This document shows, one piece after another, positions 31,301-41,501 of a stretch of DNA of 64,000 nt (positions are counted from its first letter, which is position 1; every line of letters starts with the position of its first letter). Under the pieces are notes generated by a model. It worked only from the letters and a program-made list of their open reading frames with translations. It was not told where the DNA came from and made no database searches. The position numbers and the translations under genes are program-made. Source of the DNA: an uncultured Clostridia bacterium (GTDB taxonomy: Bacteria; Bacillota; Clostridia; TANB77; CAG-508); NCBI GenBank assembly GCA_947601495.1, contig CANQGE010000003.1, forward strand, positions 101,879 through 165,878, written 5' to 3'.

Positions 31301-33217
31301 TAAATTTGGGTATGTAATGTCAGTATATGTTTTTCTAAAAAACATTGCATTGCCATGGTCTGGTCCTATTGGTACAATTGCTGGATATGTTCTTACCTCT
31401 CCATCATAATTAATTTCTACATTTTCTGTTTTCATTTGATCATAAAGACCTTTGATTTCATCATAAGATAAATAGGTATTAAGTTTATTTCTTGCTGTTA
31501 GTGAATTTTTATTATTTTTCCATTCATTCCATGCATCTATTGCATCTGTAATTCCCAATATAATTTCTGTACCAACAGTATATGGCTCATAAGCTGTATC
31601 TTCTTCACCAATATTATTTAAATTTTCTGTTCTAATGTATCCCTTTTCTTTTAAATATTCCTTTGTAAAAAGTTTCGGATTCATCATTGTTTGATTACTT
31701 GTTATTTGATATTTACTTGAATTAACTACTTTTTCTGGAACTTCTATATTGGCTGGGTCTGGCATATCAACTGATATTGTATAAACTTTACATTTTTCGC
31801 CATATTCCTTTTCAACAGCAGCTTTCATATATCCTGCTGTCATTAATGTAGAAAGTATTAATGTTCCTTGAGTTGATCTAATTTGCTCAGCTAAAGCTCT
31901 TAATTCATCTCTTCCTTTAATTCCTGGATTTGAATTTTCTGAATCTGTACCATCAGCATTATGTCCCGGTAATAAAGTGCCATCACCATATCCAATCTGT
32001 TTTATTGTTTCTACTCCATTTATAAATTCTGGTCTCATTAGCATATTCCAATAAAATGTATAAGTTTTCCCATCACTACTTGGATACTCTCTATCAAAGG
32101 CAGTCGTTTTATCACCTCTATCATTAGTAAAACCTCTTTGTTCCATTTGGTTTTTGTCATTTATTGGGTTTGAAAATACTCCATTTAGCATATCTGTTGC
32201 ATTACCATCTGTTAAAAATGCCATGCTTGGAACAAAATTAAATTTATTTCCATCTACTTTTACATATTTATCAGAATCTAATAATGCTCTAAATCCCTCA
32301 TAAAAACCTGCTTGAATATTAGTTGTTCCATTATTATACATATCATATCTTTCAAGTCCTGTCTTATTTTTTAAAGTATTATCTACTTCAAATTTGTTAT
32401 TTACATATACTTTATCTACATAAATCCATCCTGCACCTTTATTTACTAATGGATTTTCAAGATCTTGCACAGGTTCTTCTGGTATTATTACTTCCCCACT
32501 TTCTACATCTTTTAATCCCCAACCAACTTTTAAATATTCATATGGGTTTTCCTTACTATCACTTATTGGGTAATGTCCTATTGGCATAATTATTTCAGCA
32601 GTATCGTGTCCATTTTCTATATTTCCTACACTTGTTTTGCCTAGTCCAAATCCTACGACACCTACTTCATTATATTCACCAGCTCTCATTAAAGAATCTA
32701 TTGCCTCATTTACTGCCATTGCTGTTTTATATGCACGGTTTTCTTCAAATTCTGTTGAAGAACTATACATACTCCCTGAATTGTCTATAACAATAATTGT
32801 CTTTGCTGGTGGCAAAGCAACTAATCTTTTACTTGAACCTAATACTGAAAAAACATGCAAAAAATCTTCCTCGTAATTTATATCAAATTTACTATCAAGA
32901 GTAACCTCAGGATTTTCGTTATGTGCATATACAGACTTATCTGCCCATATACGTCCATCATAACGTCCACCTTGCTCTGAATTTATTACTATATCTTTAT
33001 AACTATCAACTGTACTATTATCTGCACACGCAAAAATACCAGCATCCTCTGTTATGCTGGTTTTCATGACATCATTACTTAAAACACTTGTTGTGTTGGC
33101 AAAACTAACACTAATAGCACTAATTAAATATATTATAATTAGTGTTAATGAAACTATTTTTTCTAATAAGTTGTATATTGTGTGTGTGTGTGTGTGTACA
33201 ATCGCAAGTGTTTTCAT
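28307..33217 (-). CDS. VWA-domain tip pilin/adhesin with Cna_B domains and IPLSG sorting-like signal
   Basis: 1636 aa; MIDAS-like TIIVIDNSGSMYSSS; Cna_B regions; C-terminal YEIPLSGSTGTKIFTQIGMGMITTGLSMMYFGNTKKKRK; RBS AGGAG upstream. Confidence 0.88.
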   Translation of the reverse strand: MKTLAIVHTHTHTIYNLLEKIVSLTLIIIYLISAISVSFANTTSVLSNDVMKTSITEDAGIFACADNSTVDSYKDIVINSEQGGRYDGRIWADKSVYAHNENPEVTLDSKFDINYEEDFLHVFSVLGSSKRLVALPPAKTIIVIDNSGSMYSSSTEFEENRAYKTAMAVNEAIDSLMRAGEYNEVGVVGFGLGKTSVGNIENGHDTAEIIMPIGHYPISDSKENPYEYLKVGWGLKDVESGEVIIPEEPVQDLENPLVNKGAGWIYVDKVYVNNKFEVDNTLKNKTGLERYDMYNNGTTNIQAGFYEGFRALLDSDKYVKVDGNKFNFVPSMAFLTDGNATDMLNGVFSNPINDKNQMEQRGFTNDRGDKTTAFDREYPSSDGKTYTFYWNMLMRPEFINGVETIKQIGYGDGTLLPGHNADGTDSENSNPGIKGRDELRALAEQIRSTQGTLILSTLMTAGYMKAAVEKEYGEKCKVYTISVDMPDPANIEVPEKVVNSSKYQITSNQTMMNPKLFTKEYLKEKGYIRTENLNNIGEEDTAYEPYTVGTEIILGITDAIDAWNEWKNNKNSLTARNKLNTYLSYDEIKGLYDQMKTENVEINYDGEVRTYPAIVPIGPDHGNAMFFRKTYTDITYPNLVKGDKKNNPYDLSDEDIDVNYVTKAYYVSTSLEALNSINSIFSQVIDSILEPPFIPVGDMENEAGISGVLSYVDPIGKYMEIKDVNKLLLFGKAYNIIKDGNIQKEIVEGQAVEKQYYKAVGENNQDLTIENTAYGKNITFNLSEIKIWREISNNYDTGEGREIDTAFDEALHITIPKNAIPIVLDSIKYDRTGRIIEYTENTGTDESLPLRIIYEVGISEDIINDKGMIDLSRLSQEYFNEHKKTINGKDCIEFLSNYYSQENYDKKVNNTFGNAAVTFMPSEKNRFYIFQKNLVIYENSTGGDINGEGELVETGGTVELSGEVKNLSEIEKDKTYYFGIDYYAPYDGADGEKGRLVKYAVAYKGSDFYGKNDECYLALYDKQAEKEVETANDNTVVATKVGGRRTSRIERLAVNKTNNRTETSTMVSAPRYGGPLSEDSIVDYLGNNGRLTVSATWLFINKVVNANVDKTHFYEPTNEEFEFELYLDKNIGTENAIVYGVYSWNGESWIPQKDKTYVITDNKGYILFSDGKSSSYWVGNSEAERLVNEDGTITVYDNKNKTGEKVIKIFKDENQLESLYKITSTMKTKKLNFTQENGEIKTTFTLKDGEGLLLSGLLPETKWRVTENLTQDQLDRNFAFESITGREGDEVTITERTISGKTEAGLTDEANYRNNFTQYFKNLTIEKNVSGRRGDKEKEWEFEVKLTPKEDVILYDEYAYEGGSFIEGVEKAPNGKIELSKNEDGTSIGRIKLKHGQKITINNLPEGTSYEVIETEANLDDYITTSTNEKGILYKDQTTRYDNLKRTIELEFTKVKNEKLDEPIEATKFRLYRLICKDEAHKEEHSKIIDINNLGTCWELYDEIISGENGKVKLKDLLPKEEYRLVEVEAAKDRIKPDGQWKIVYNSYEEEAEITAIAGKKMPPAFIKQENGELLLPNMAIYEIPLSGSTGTKIFTQIGMGMITTGLSMMYFGNTKKKRKSDLMYFENSKNKRKES
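33179..33196. repeat. (TG)9 dinucleotide microsatellite in codons 8-13 of the tip pilin gene
   Basis: Direct reading: ttgtgtgtgtgtgtgtgtgta; encodes VHTHTHTI. Confidence 0.95.
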
Positions 33218-33429
33218 GTTTTTTCGTTCTCCTTATATTTCTTATTCGTTTTATTTCAACTTAAATATTACAACTTTTATTAAAGTTTGCATATAAAAAT
33301 ATTATTACATTTTTAAGCTTTTTGAGGACGTTTTCTACGCATATAGTGCTTTTTCATAATATGTCTTTTTTATTACATCACTAAAAAAAATTATTTTACA
33401 TTATAATTAATAATATTATTAATATTTTT

Positions 33430-33542
33430 AAATTATTAAATTTCGAAGACGAAAAATCTTTATTATAAAATAAGTATTAAAATTTTAAAACCGTTATTAT
33501 GATTTTTTCATAATAACGGTTTTTTATAACTCTATATTTTAA
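33430..33542. repeat. direct repeat copy 2 (includes terminator hairpin)
   Basis: aaattattaaatttcgaagacgaaaaatctttattataaaataagtattaaaattttaaaaccgttattatgattttttcataataacggttt...tatattttaa; matches copy at 24932..25043. Confidence 0.9.
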
Positions 33543-33551
33543 CTTTATATT

Positions 33552-34262
33552 TTACCACTCTATATTATCTATTGAGATTGGATTTTCATTTTTCTCTACT
33601 TTCTCAGCTGTTCCGTTTTTAAAGTAGATTACCTTATCTGCCATTGGAGCTAAAGCTGTGTTATGAGTGATTATTATTACTGTCATATTTTCTTTTCTAC
33701 AAGTGTCTTGCAAAAGTTTTAATATTTGCTTTCCTGTGTTATAATCTAGAGCTCCTGTAGGTTCATCACATAAAAGAAGTTTTGGATTTTTAGCTATTGC
33801 TCTTGCTATTGCAACTCTTTGTTGTTCTCCACCAGATAATTGTGATGGGAAATTTTTCATTCTTTCTTTTAATCCGACTTTTTCTAAAACTTCTTTAGGA
33901 TTTAAAGAATCTTTACAAATTTGAGTTGCAAGTTCCACATTTTCAAGAGCTGTTAGGTTTTGTACTAAATTGTAAAATTGAAAAACAAATCCAATATCTT
34001 CCCTTCTATATTTTATTAGTTCTTTATTTTTCAATTTATCAATTCTTTTTCCATCCACTGTAACTTCTCCACTTGTTACAGAATCCATTCCTCCTAAAAT
34101 GTTTAAAGATGTAGTTTTGCCTGCACCACTTGGACCCACAATTACAACTAGTTCACCTTTTTCAATCTCAAAATTAGTATTATCTAAGGCTTTTATTGTA
34201 ATTTCGCCCATTTTATATTCTTTTACAACATCAGTAAATTTTATATAAGCCATTTCTTTCAC
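33552..34262 (-). CDS. ABC transporter ATP-binding protein (LolD/MacB-like)
   Basis: Walker [17 protein letters not shown], signature [14 protein letters not shown], Walker [13 protein letters not shown]. Confidence 0.93.
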   Translation of the reverse strand: MKEMAYIKFTDVVKEYKMGEITIKALDNTNFEIEKGELVVIVGPSGAGKTTSLNILGGMDSVTSGEVTVDGKRIDKLKNKELIKYRREDIGFVFQFYNLVQNLTALENVELATQICKDSLNPKEVLEKVGLKERMKNFPSQLSGGEQQRVAIARAIAKNPKLLLCDEPTGALDYNTGKQILKLLQDTCRKENMTVIIITHNTALAPMADKVIYFKNGTAEKVEKNENPISIDNIEW

Positions 34263-34274
34263 CTTAATTTAAAT

Positions 34275-35249
34275 TTATTCAGCGACACTAACTTCCATAC
34301 TAAATTTTGCTATTGCATTATCTATTTCTGATTGAATAGTTTCTTCTGGAACTTCATCTCCAACTCCTGAATAGTTTTCCATAACTCTTACTGAAGAAAA
34401 TACTAAAGATTGTGAAATATCGCCATCATCTGCAAATTTTGGATATACAATTTGTAAAGTTCTTTCTTCATTTGGAGCAAGTACAATGTTCATTATATCT
34501 GATGGGTTTCTAACTTCATTTGGTAAAACTAAAATTGACTCATTTGCTTCTTCTCCATCTGCAACAACTACTGTGTAGTTTGATCTGTTTGTAAATTTAA
34601 CTTCATAAGTTTCTATACTATAATTTACAACTTTATGTGTAACATCTATTTTTAAATATTCGTTTTCAGAAATATTTTTTATATCTGAATAATAAATAAA
34701 GTTTCCTGCTCCCATTTCTAGTCCATCGTCACTATTGTAGAAAGTTAGCATTTCTGAAGTATATGCATATGTTGAATTAGTAAGACCTGTTGCTAGTAAA
34801 TCATCTGTATATTTTATTTCATATATATATAATCTTTTATTTCCGTATTTAACATTTGAGTAATCTTGAATTGAATATTTTTTTGGAGTTGGCATTCTTA
34901 TTAATACATGATCCATAAATTCTGTAACATCATCATGAAATTCATATTTTCTGCACTCTTCTGATAGCATATTAAATGCTTTTTGATAATTTCCCTCATT
35001 GCAATATCCAACATATTCTTCTATTAAATCTTCTATTGGCTTTTGTAAACTACTAGGTGTTGAAGCAGTAGAATCTATAACAGATGTGTGAATATCGGCT
35101 GTTGTAGTAGCTTGAGGTTCGCTTTTTCTATTTTTAAGCATCATATTAACAGAAAAAATAGCAATCCATATAATGAAAACTATTAAAATTATTTTTTTAT
35201 TTTTTCTAAAAAAGTGCCTAACTTTTAATCTAAGCTCAGTAAAATTCAT
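34275..35249 (-). CDS. membrane-anchored protein with possible NTF2/VirB8-like domain
   Basis: 324 aa; N-terminal TM; IEDLIEEYVGYCNEGNYQKAFNMLSEECRKYEFHDDVTEFMDHV helix-rich start typical of NTF2-like folds (inference). Confidence 0.5.
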   Translation of the reverse strand: MNFTELRLKVRHFFRKNKKIILIVFIIWIAIFSVNMMLKNRKSEPQATTTADIHTSVIDSTASTPSSLQKPIEDLIEEYVGYCNEGNYQKAFNMLSEECRKYEFHDDVTEFMDHVLIRMPTPKKYSIQDYSNVKYGNKRLYIYEIKYTDDLLATGLTNSTYAYTSEMLTFYNSDDGLEMGAGNFIYYSDIKNISENEYLKIDVTHKVVNYSIETYEVKFTNRSNYTVVVADGEEANESILVLPNEVRNPSDIMNIVLAPNEERTLQIVYPKFADDGDISQSLVFSSVRVMENYSGVGDEVPEETIQSEIDNAIAKFSMEVSVAE

Positions 35250-35264
35250 AGCTTTACTCCTTTT

Positions 35265-35789
35265 CTAAAATACTTTAAATGATAAATCAAAGTCATTTAA
35301 ATCATTTTCTTTTATAATAAAGTTAATTTCTATTGATGAATTTTTATTTCCCATTGGATTAGAAAGGTTTGACCATAAAACATAAACATCTCCATTTCTT
35401 TCAAAGTTTGTATGTTCTATTGATATCATAGTAGGAAACTTAGTTTTTGCATAGTTTTCAAAATCTGAAAATGTTGGAAAATAATTTTTTCTAAAATCTT
35501 TATATAGCATTTCGTAAGCTTCTTCATATTTTTTATTTTCCACTGCTGAAAGGAAAGAACCAACATAGTATTCCATTCTATCTCTTTCGCCCATATCTCC
35601 TAATTCATTTTTCTTCATTTCATCTATTTGTTCTTTAACAGCAGAGCTTATTTCCTCTTCAGTCATATTTGAATAATCAGTCTTTTTTTCTCTTGATGAA
35701 ATAATGCTAATTACTATTAATGCTATAAAAAGAACGACAAAAATTATAGCAAAAATTGTTAATACTCTGTCTTTTTTTCTAATCCTCAT
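35265..35789 (-). CDS. membrane-anchored protein with possible NTF2/VirB8-like domain
   Basis: 174 aa; N-terminal TM; MEYYVGSFLSAVENKKYEEAYEMLYKDFRKNYFPTFSDFENYAKTKFP; same layout as 34275..35249. Confidence 0.5.
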   Translation of the reverse strand: MRIRKKDRVLTIFAIIFVVLFIALIVISIISSREKKTDYSNMTEEEISSAVKEQIDEMKKNELGDMGERDRMEYYVGSFLSAVENKKYEEAYEMLYKDFRKNYFPTFSDFENYAKTKFPTMISIEHTNFERNGDVYVLWSNLSNPMGNKNSSIEINFIIKENDLNDFDLSFKVF

Positions 35790-35969
35790 TTTAAAAACCT
35801 CTCTTTTATTATAAATTATCCTAGATGTTTTTAAGCAATTTATGTTTTATGATTTCTTCTATCTTATTATAATTTATTTTATTAAAATTTTCTATGATTT
35901 CTCTTAGATTTTATCATAAATATTTAGATTTTGTTATATTTTTTTAAATTTTATTCATTTAATTTTTTA

Positions 35970-38630
35970 CTATTCTGAAGTATTTACTCCTCTAAGTTTG
36001 CTACACAAACTGTCTACTAATTTGTCTGAATCGGTACTAACAGTTCCATGTAATCCAAATGTGTCTGCTACAGCCTTTTTTCTACATAAGATTTCATATT
36101 GTCTCATAGCTTTTTCTAGCTCTATCTTATAACTTTCTACAGAATCTTCTGTAGCATCTTGCACTTTTTCAGCATTTTTTGGTGCTTTATATGCAGAATC
36201 CCCTACAGATGTTGCTCTACTATTTAATCCTGTTCGTTCTAATACTTTATCTGCCACGCTACCAGATGCTCCACCTTTTAATACTCCTGCCTCTACACTT
36301 TTTATGATTCTATCTGTTGTTCTAACTGTGCTATCTCTTTCATCCTCTGTAAGCACATTTTCATGAGTTGAATCTCCTTCGCCAGCACCTTCTTGTTTCA
36401 TTTTTATTTTCATCATTAATTGTAATATTTGATCTTTCTTCTTTTGTAATTCAGCTGCACTAGGACCGCTCATTCTTTGAACCATTCTTGCTCTTCTTGC
36501 TTCAGGTGAATTGAAGTTTTCCTTTGCTTTTTTCAAGCTATCTCTTCTTTGAACAGCTGCTTCTATACTATCATATTTTGCAGCCTGCTTAGCAGCTTCA
36601 TTTTCAAGGTCTTTAGCTTTGTTATATCCTCTTCTTAATTGTTGTAAACTTTTCTCACTTGCTAATGCTTCTGCTTCAGCTTTTTTTAGTCTTTCCTTTT
36701 CTTTTTTTCTTCTTTTGCTACCCTTTCTACCACCTGAATTCTTAGCAGCTTGAGCTTCTGCTAATTCTTTTTGTGCTGCAAGGCTTCTCTTATAAGCTAA
36801 ATCCAATTCTCTAGCTAATTTTTGAGTTTTTTCCTCTGCTTTCTTTCTTGCTTCTCTTGCGGCTTTTGCTTCATCTGAATTTGCTATATTTTTAGCCTCA
36901 TCTGCAGTTATATCTTCTTCGAAGCCTAGTTTTGCAATTTTTCCGTTTGCTTCATCTAAATCATCTTTTAACTCCTCATAAGCTGCTTGCTCTAAAGCAT
37001 TTACATTATCCTTTTGTGATTCTGCTAAGTTTCCTCTACTTGTATTAAAAAATTCCTGTGATCCTTCTGAAAGAGCCATTCCTGTAGCATTAGCTTCAAG
37101 TAGTCCTGTATTGCCAGTTGCATATGCCATAGCCATTCCCATCATTCCTAGCGCACGTGATGCATTTTTTCTTAAAACTTTTTGCAATCCGCTTCCACTA
37201 TATTTGCCAGCTAACGTTGTAGCTTTATTTTTTAGTTTAGTAACACGTGATTTTGCTGTTTGTAGTCCTTTTTGTAGTCCTTTAACAGGTTCTGTATTTC
37301 CCAATTTATCCATCAAATTTTTAGTTGCTATTCCGGCCTTAGTATTTCCCAAATATTTACCTATTTTTGCGCGGTCAGCACTTGTTGCATTTGAAAATCT
37401 TTGAACTGCACTTCTTGCTGTATTAATTCCTTTTCTTGTAGAACCACCTATTTTTTTTGCATTATTTAATAAAGCAACTGCAGCGACTGCACCTGCTGCC
37501 ATTGATGTTTTTGAATTATCATCTGAAAATCCAAATATTTTTCTTAATATTTGTTCTCCATCATTTATAAATTTTAAACAAAGTATTACAAGAACACCAC
37601 TTGCTAGTTGGTTAAAATCAAGTACTTTTTCTACACCAAAAGAACCTAGCAATATTTGCATTGCTGTTCTTATTAATGCTAAATACATAATACAATGAAA
37701 TGGTTGAATTATAACAGTAAATATAAATTCCTTTAGCCAATTATTTAAGGCTTGTGCTTTTCCGTCTCCCATTTTATCTATTGAATATGTAATAGATATA
37801 AGTGGTGCTATTACAATAAGAAATCCTACTTTTAACATACGATTTATATATGCTATAAGGAAAAATATTGTCTGTCCTACAATAGCACAATATACCAAAA
37901 CAGAAACTATACTATCTATTCCAACTCCTACTATACCTTGTAGTGCCAATGAATTCATAAAATCATTAAATCCTTTGTTTTCGTCTCCAGCAACACTTTT
38001 CAAAGCTGCTACTACTGCATCATTACCATATACAACTCCCATTATTATATATTGCAATAAGAACACAAGTAAAACACTACAAACCCAATCTGTTAACATT
38101 TTCTTATATTTGGCTCTATCTTCTGCTACTGATGATAAAGCCATTCTTATTCCAACATATACTAAAACACATAATAGTATTGCTAGTGCGATAAATCTTA
38201 CAATATAAAACCAAGTAGCTACAGCGGTTCTAAATTTTCTAATAAAATCTTCACCACTATTAGTTTTAAAAAAGTTAACACTTAAAATTTCATAATTATC
38301 ATTTTCTTGATCAAAAAATGTTGTACTTGTGCTAAAGAAAATATTAAATGGTGTCAAATATCCGTTATGATCATCCTCATTTCCAACATTTGCTATATCT
38401 AGTGTTGCTTGATTTATAACGCTTGCAAATCCAATTGCCAATATTCTAGGTATCCATAATATAATTGAAACTAGACCTCCTGTTAAATTCGTTATTGCAT
38501 TTAATGTTTCTATTGGAACGACAGATCCTTTATCTTCATCGACAGCATAAACAGAGCTTGAACAACAATATTCAAACATCAATATAAAAACTATTAAAAT
38601 TATAACTATTTTTTTAATAATTTTTTTCAT
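35970..38630 (-). CDS. VirB6/TrbL-like polytopic membrane protein with long charged C-terminal tail
   Basis: 886 aa; signal peptide, several TMs; core motifs YVGIRMALSSVAEDRAKYKKMLTDWV and SIDKMGDGKAQALNNWLKEFIFTVIIQPFHCIMY. Confidence 0.78.
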   Translation of the reverse strand: MKKIIKKIVIILIVFILMFEYCCSSSVYAVDEDKGSVVPIETLNAITNLTGGLVSIILWIPRILAIGFASVINQATLDIANVGNEDDHNGYLTPFNIFFSTSTTFFDQENDNYEILSVNFFKTNSGEDFIRKFRTAVATWFYIVRFIALAILLCVLVYVGIRMALSSVAEDRAKYKKMLTDWVCSVLLVFLLQYIIMGVVYGNDAVVAALKSVAGDENKGFNDFMNSLALQGIVGVGIDSIVSVLVYCAIVGQTIFFLIAYINRMLKVGFLIVIAPLISITYSIDKMGDGKAQALNNWLKEFIFTVIIQPFHCIMYLALIRTAMQILLGSFGVEKVLDFNQLASGVLVILCLKFINDGEQILRKIFGFSDDNSKTSMAAGAVAAVALLNNAKKIGGSTRKGINTARSAVQRFSNATSADRAKIGKYLGNTKAGIATKNLMDKLGNTEPVKGLQKGLQTAKSRVTKLKNKATTLAGKYSGSGLQKVLRKNASRALGMMGMAMAYATGNTGLLEANATGMALSEGSQEFFNTSRGNLAESQKDNVNALEQAAYEELKDDLDEANGKIAKLGFEEDITADEAKNIANSDEAKAAREARKKAEEKTQKLARELDLAYKRSLAAQKELAEAQAAKNSGGRKGSKRRKKEKERLKKAEAEALASEKSLQQLRRGYNKAKDLENEAAKQAAKYDSIEAAVQRRDSLKKAKENFNSPEARRARMVQRMSGPSAAELQKKKDQILQLMMKIKMKQEGAGEGDSTHENVLTEDERDSTVRTTDRIIKSVEAGVLKGGASGSVADKVLERTGLNSRATSVGDSAYKAPKNAEKVQDATEDSVESYKIELEKAMRQYEILCRKKAVADTFGLHGTVSTDSDKLVDSLCSKLRGVNTSE

Positions 38631-38632
38631 TT

Positions 38633-41485
38633 TTAGTGAGTTCCTCCACCACTTGATCTACTATATCTTTCTCTTATGCTTTGTATTTCGCTTAAATCTT
38701 TATCTAATTGCATTCTTTGAGCAACGAGTTGTGTATGATTTTTTACTCCTTCCATTTCTCCTCTTTTTAACTGCTCTTTTGCTTCTTTAACGTATCTATC
38801 ATAGTCTTGTTGTAACATTGTTAATTTTCCATCTACCAACATTTGTGCTTCACCTGATTTTGCACTAATTATCTTATCAAGTGTATCCTGATATTCTTTT
38901 CTTATTCTATCTACCGCTCTATCAAACTCTAAATCTTGAATCTTTGTTTTTGCAGCCACTAATTGATTCAATTTAGCTATCAAGTCTGCTTTAGCTTTTT
39001 CATTAGCTTCTCTTTCAATTTCTTGAGTTGCTCTATCAATTTCTCTATCACATTCTTTATAAAATGCTCTTAGATCTGCATCATTTCTACTTTCAAAGAA
39101 CTCTCTTGCACTATCATCACTAGGTGCCACAAATCTATCTTCTCTTCCGTCTTGTCCCGCTGTAATTGCTACTGCTTGATCTAAGAATTCTAAATCTGAT
39201 GTACGTGTTGAGCCACTAGTTGTTTCTGATGATGCATTAGGGCTTCCAGCATATGACCTAGCTACACTATAAATAAATGCATCTGGAGATAATCCTATAT
39301 CTCCTGCTTGTTTCATAGTATCATAAATTCCTTTTTCTTGTGTAAAGTTAGCTAATTTAGTTGTTGCATCTGATATACCTTTAAATTTTTCAGCATCCAT
39401 ATTAGCTGGATTAATGCCATTAGCAGCTAGAGCACCGCTTACTATACTACCAATATCCGCTGAAGGATTTTGAGCAATTGATTTTTGAATAGTATTTCTT
39501 ATATTTGTTCTTAATTTCGGATCAATATTTGCATTTTCTAGCATTGTTTTTAATTCTTCTAGTATTTTATCTATTTCGTCATTATTTTCATATTTACTAC
39601 CATTTATTGCTAATTCATTCATTTTACCAATAGCTTCTGTTTTGCCAGCAATTCCTAATGATTGCAATCTTTGATGTATATCTGTTTTTAAAGTATTTGT
39701 ACTACTTTTCATAAATTCTTGTGTACCGCTATATGCACCAGCCCCTGTTAGTACACCTTGTGAGAAACTTCCTGAAGATCCATATACTCCTGCACCAAAG
39801 GCAACTCCTACACCTGCAGCAACAGATGCTTTTGCAAAACCTCCTAATTCTTTTAATGTTTCTGACTGTTGTAATACTCTTCTAACTTTATTTATTCCTC
39901 CTCTAGCAGAAGCAATCCTTGGATGGTTTCTTGCAAATTTTTTACCTTTTTCATCAGCTTTTGTTGCTTTTCTCTTTTCTTTAGCAATTTCTAATCTTGC
40001 CCTTGCCATTGCTTCACTTTTATTCATTCCATTTTCCATAAATTTTTTAGCTCTTGCTTCAATTTCAGCAGTGCTTTGGTCTTGTTTAGTACCATACCTT
40101 TTGTTTTCTTCTTTTTCAGCCTTCTTATTATATTGTTCAGTTCTAACTTCTGATTTAACATCTTCAAAAGATTTTCCTTCTGCTCCTCCAGTTAACATTC
40201 TTGCTGCTGCTATTGCTTCAACTTTTCCTGTTGATAATGCATTTTTAGCCCTTATTCCTAAATCTTTTGCTCCTGTTATAGCTTTTCTAGTTGTTTTTCC
40301 TATACTTTTTCCTTTTGATGCAGCCACAGCAGCAACTGCCATACCAGCTGCTAAAGATGTATGTTCACTATCATCTGCAAATGCAAAAATTTTTCTTACT
40401 ATTTTTTCTGCTTCTTTTATAAAATTTATACATAAAATTGCAAGTACAGATGCTGCAAGGGAGTTTTTCATTCCATTATCAAAGAAGTTTATAGCTGTGC
40501 TTACAAATACCATATAAATTATACAGTGAAATGGTTGAATTAATATTGTAAATACATATTCTTTAAGCCAAGTATTTAAAGCTTGTGCTTTTCCATCTCC
40601 CATCTTGTCTATTGAATATGTTAATGTAATAAGTGGTGAAATAATTATTAAAAATGCTAGTTTAAGCATACGGTTAAAGTATGATATAAAAAGTCCAAAT
40701 GTTTGAAATACTAACATACAATATACTACTGTTGCGGCAATAGAATCTACATCTACTTTTAAAGCATCTCCTGCTAGGGTGGTCATAAAATCAGTTAATT
40801 TATCTCCACCTAATGACTCACTAACACCTTCAATTGCATTAACAATAGCATCATTAACATATACTGTAAATAAAATTACGTACTGCAAAATAAAAATTAT
40901 TGCTAAACTTACTACCCAATCCACAAGCATCTTTTTGTAAGAAGCCTTTTGTTGAGCAGATACTGTTGATAAAGCCATTCTTATTCCTACATATATTAAT
41001 ATGCATAATAGTATTGCTGCTGCAATATTTCTCATTGCATAATACCAAAAAGATATTCCTGTTCTAAATTTATATAATAATGAATCTGTACCACTTTCAT
41101 CTACTTTAAAGAAATTAATATTTAACAAACTTACTCTATTAAATAATATGTCTGGTATAGTTAATTGGCGAAAAGCATTATTCTCTCCTGTTGGGTTTTC
41201 TATAAAAGCAACTAATCCCATTAAACTACTAACTCCATAGCCAACTGCCAAAGCTACTATTCTCAAAGGCCAGGTAAGTAAGCCAACAACTGTGCCCAAT
41301 AAAACATTTAACGCATCTTTAAGTATATCAAGTGGATTTGATTCACTATTTGATGTTTGACCTGTAGTATTTTCACTTGCATATACGAAAATAGGAGAAA
41401 TATTTCCTATGCAAAAATTATTTAAAACTAATAATATTAAAAAACAAACTAACACTTTTTTTAATATTTCTACTGTTTTTTTCAA
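38633..41485 (-). CDS. VirB6/TrbL-like polytopic membrane protein with long C-terminal tail
   Basis: 950 aa; YVGIRMALSTVSAQQKASYKKMLVDWV and SIDKMGDGKAQALNTWLKEYVFTILIQPFHCIIY. Confidence 0.78.
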   Translation of the reverse strand: MKKTVEILKKVLVCFLILLVLNNFCIGNISPIFVYASENTTGQTSNSESNPLDILKDALNVLLGTVVGLLTWPLRIVALAVGYGVSSLMGLVAFIENPTGENNAFRQLTIPDILFNRVSLLNINFFKVDESGTDSLLYKFRTGISFWYYAMRNIAAAILLCILIYVGIRMALSTVSAQQKASYKKMLVDWVVSLAIIFILQYVILFTVYVNDAIVNAIEGVSESLGGDKLTDFMTTLAGDALKVDVDSIAATVVYCMLVFQTFGLFISYFNRMLKLAFLIIISPLITLTYSIDKMGDGKAQALNTWLKEYVFTILIQPFHCIIYMVFVSTAINFFDNGMKNSLAASVLAILCINFIKEAEKIVRKIFAFADDSEHTSLAAGMAVAAVAASKGKSIGKTTRKAITGAKDLGIRAKNALSTGKVEAIAAARMLTGGAEGKSFEDVKSEVRTEQYNKKAEKEENKRYGTKQDQSTAEIEARAKKFMENGMNKSEAMARARLEIAKEKRKATKADEKGKKFARNHPRIASARGGINKVRRVLQQSETLKELGGFAKASVAAGVGVAFGAGVYGSSGSFSQGVLTGAGAYSGTQEFMKSSTNTLKTDIHQRLQSLGIAGKTEAIGKMNELAINGSKYENNDEIDKILEELKTMLENANIDPKLRTNIRNTIQKSIAQNPSADIGSIVSGALAANGINPANMDAEKFKGISDATTKLANFTQEKGIYDTMKQAGDIGLSPDAFIYSVARSYAGSPNASSETTSGSTRTSDLEFLDQAVAITAGQDGREDRFVAPSDDSAREFFESRNDADLRAFYKECDREIDRATQEIEREANEKAKADLIAKLNQLVAAKTKIQDLEFDRAVDRIRKEYQDTLDKIISAKSGEAQMLVDGKLTMLQQDYDRYVKEAKEQLKRGEMEGVKNHTQLVAQRMQLDKDLSEIQSIRERYSRSSGGGTH

Positions 41486-41501
41486 ACTTCTTACCTCCTT
41501 T

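Noticed and set aside
33179-33196. (TG)n and tandem repeats as a CRISPR-like array
   Set aside because: Simple sequence repeat within a coding region; no repeat-spacer structure and no cas genes anywhere in the window.
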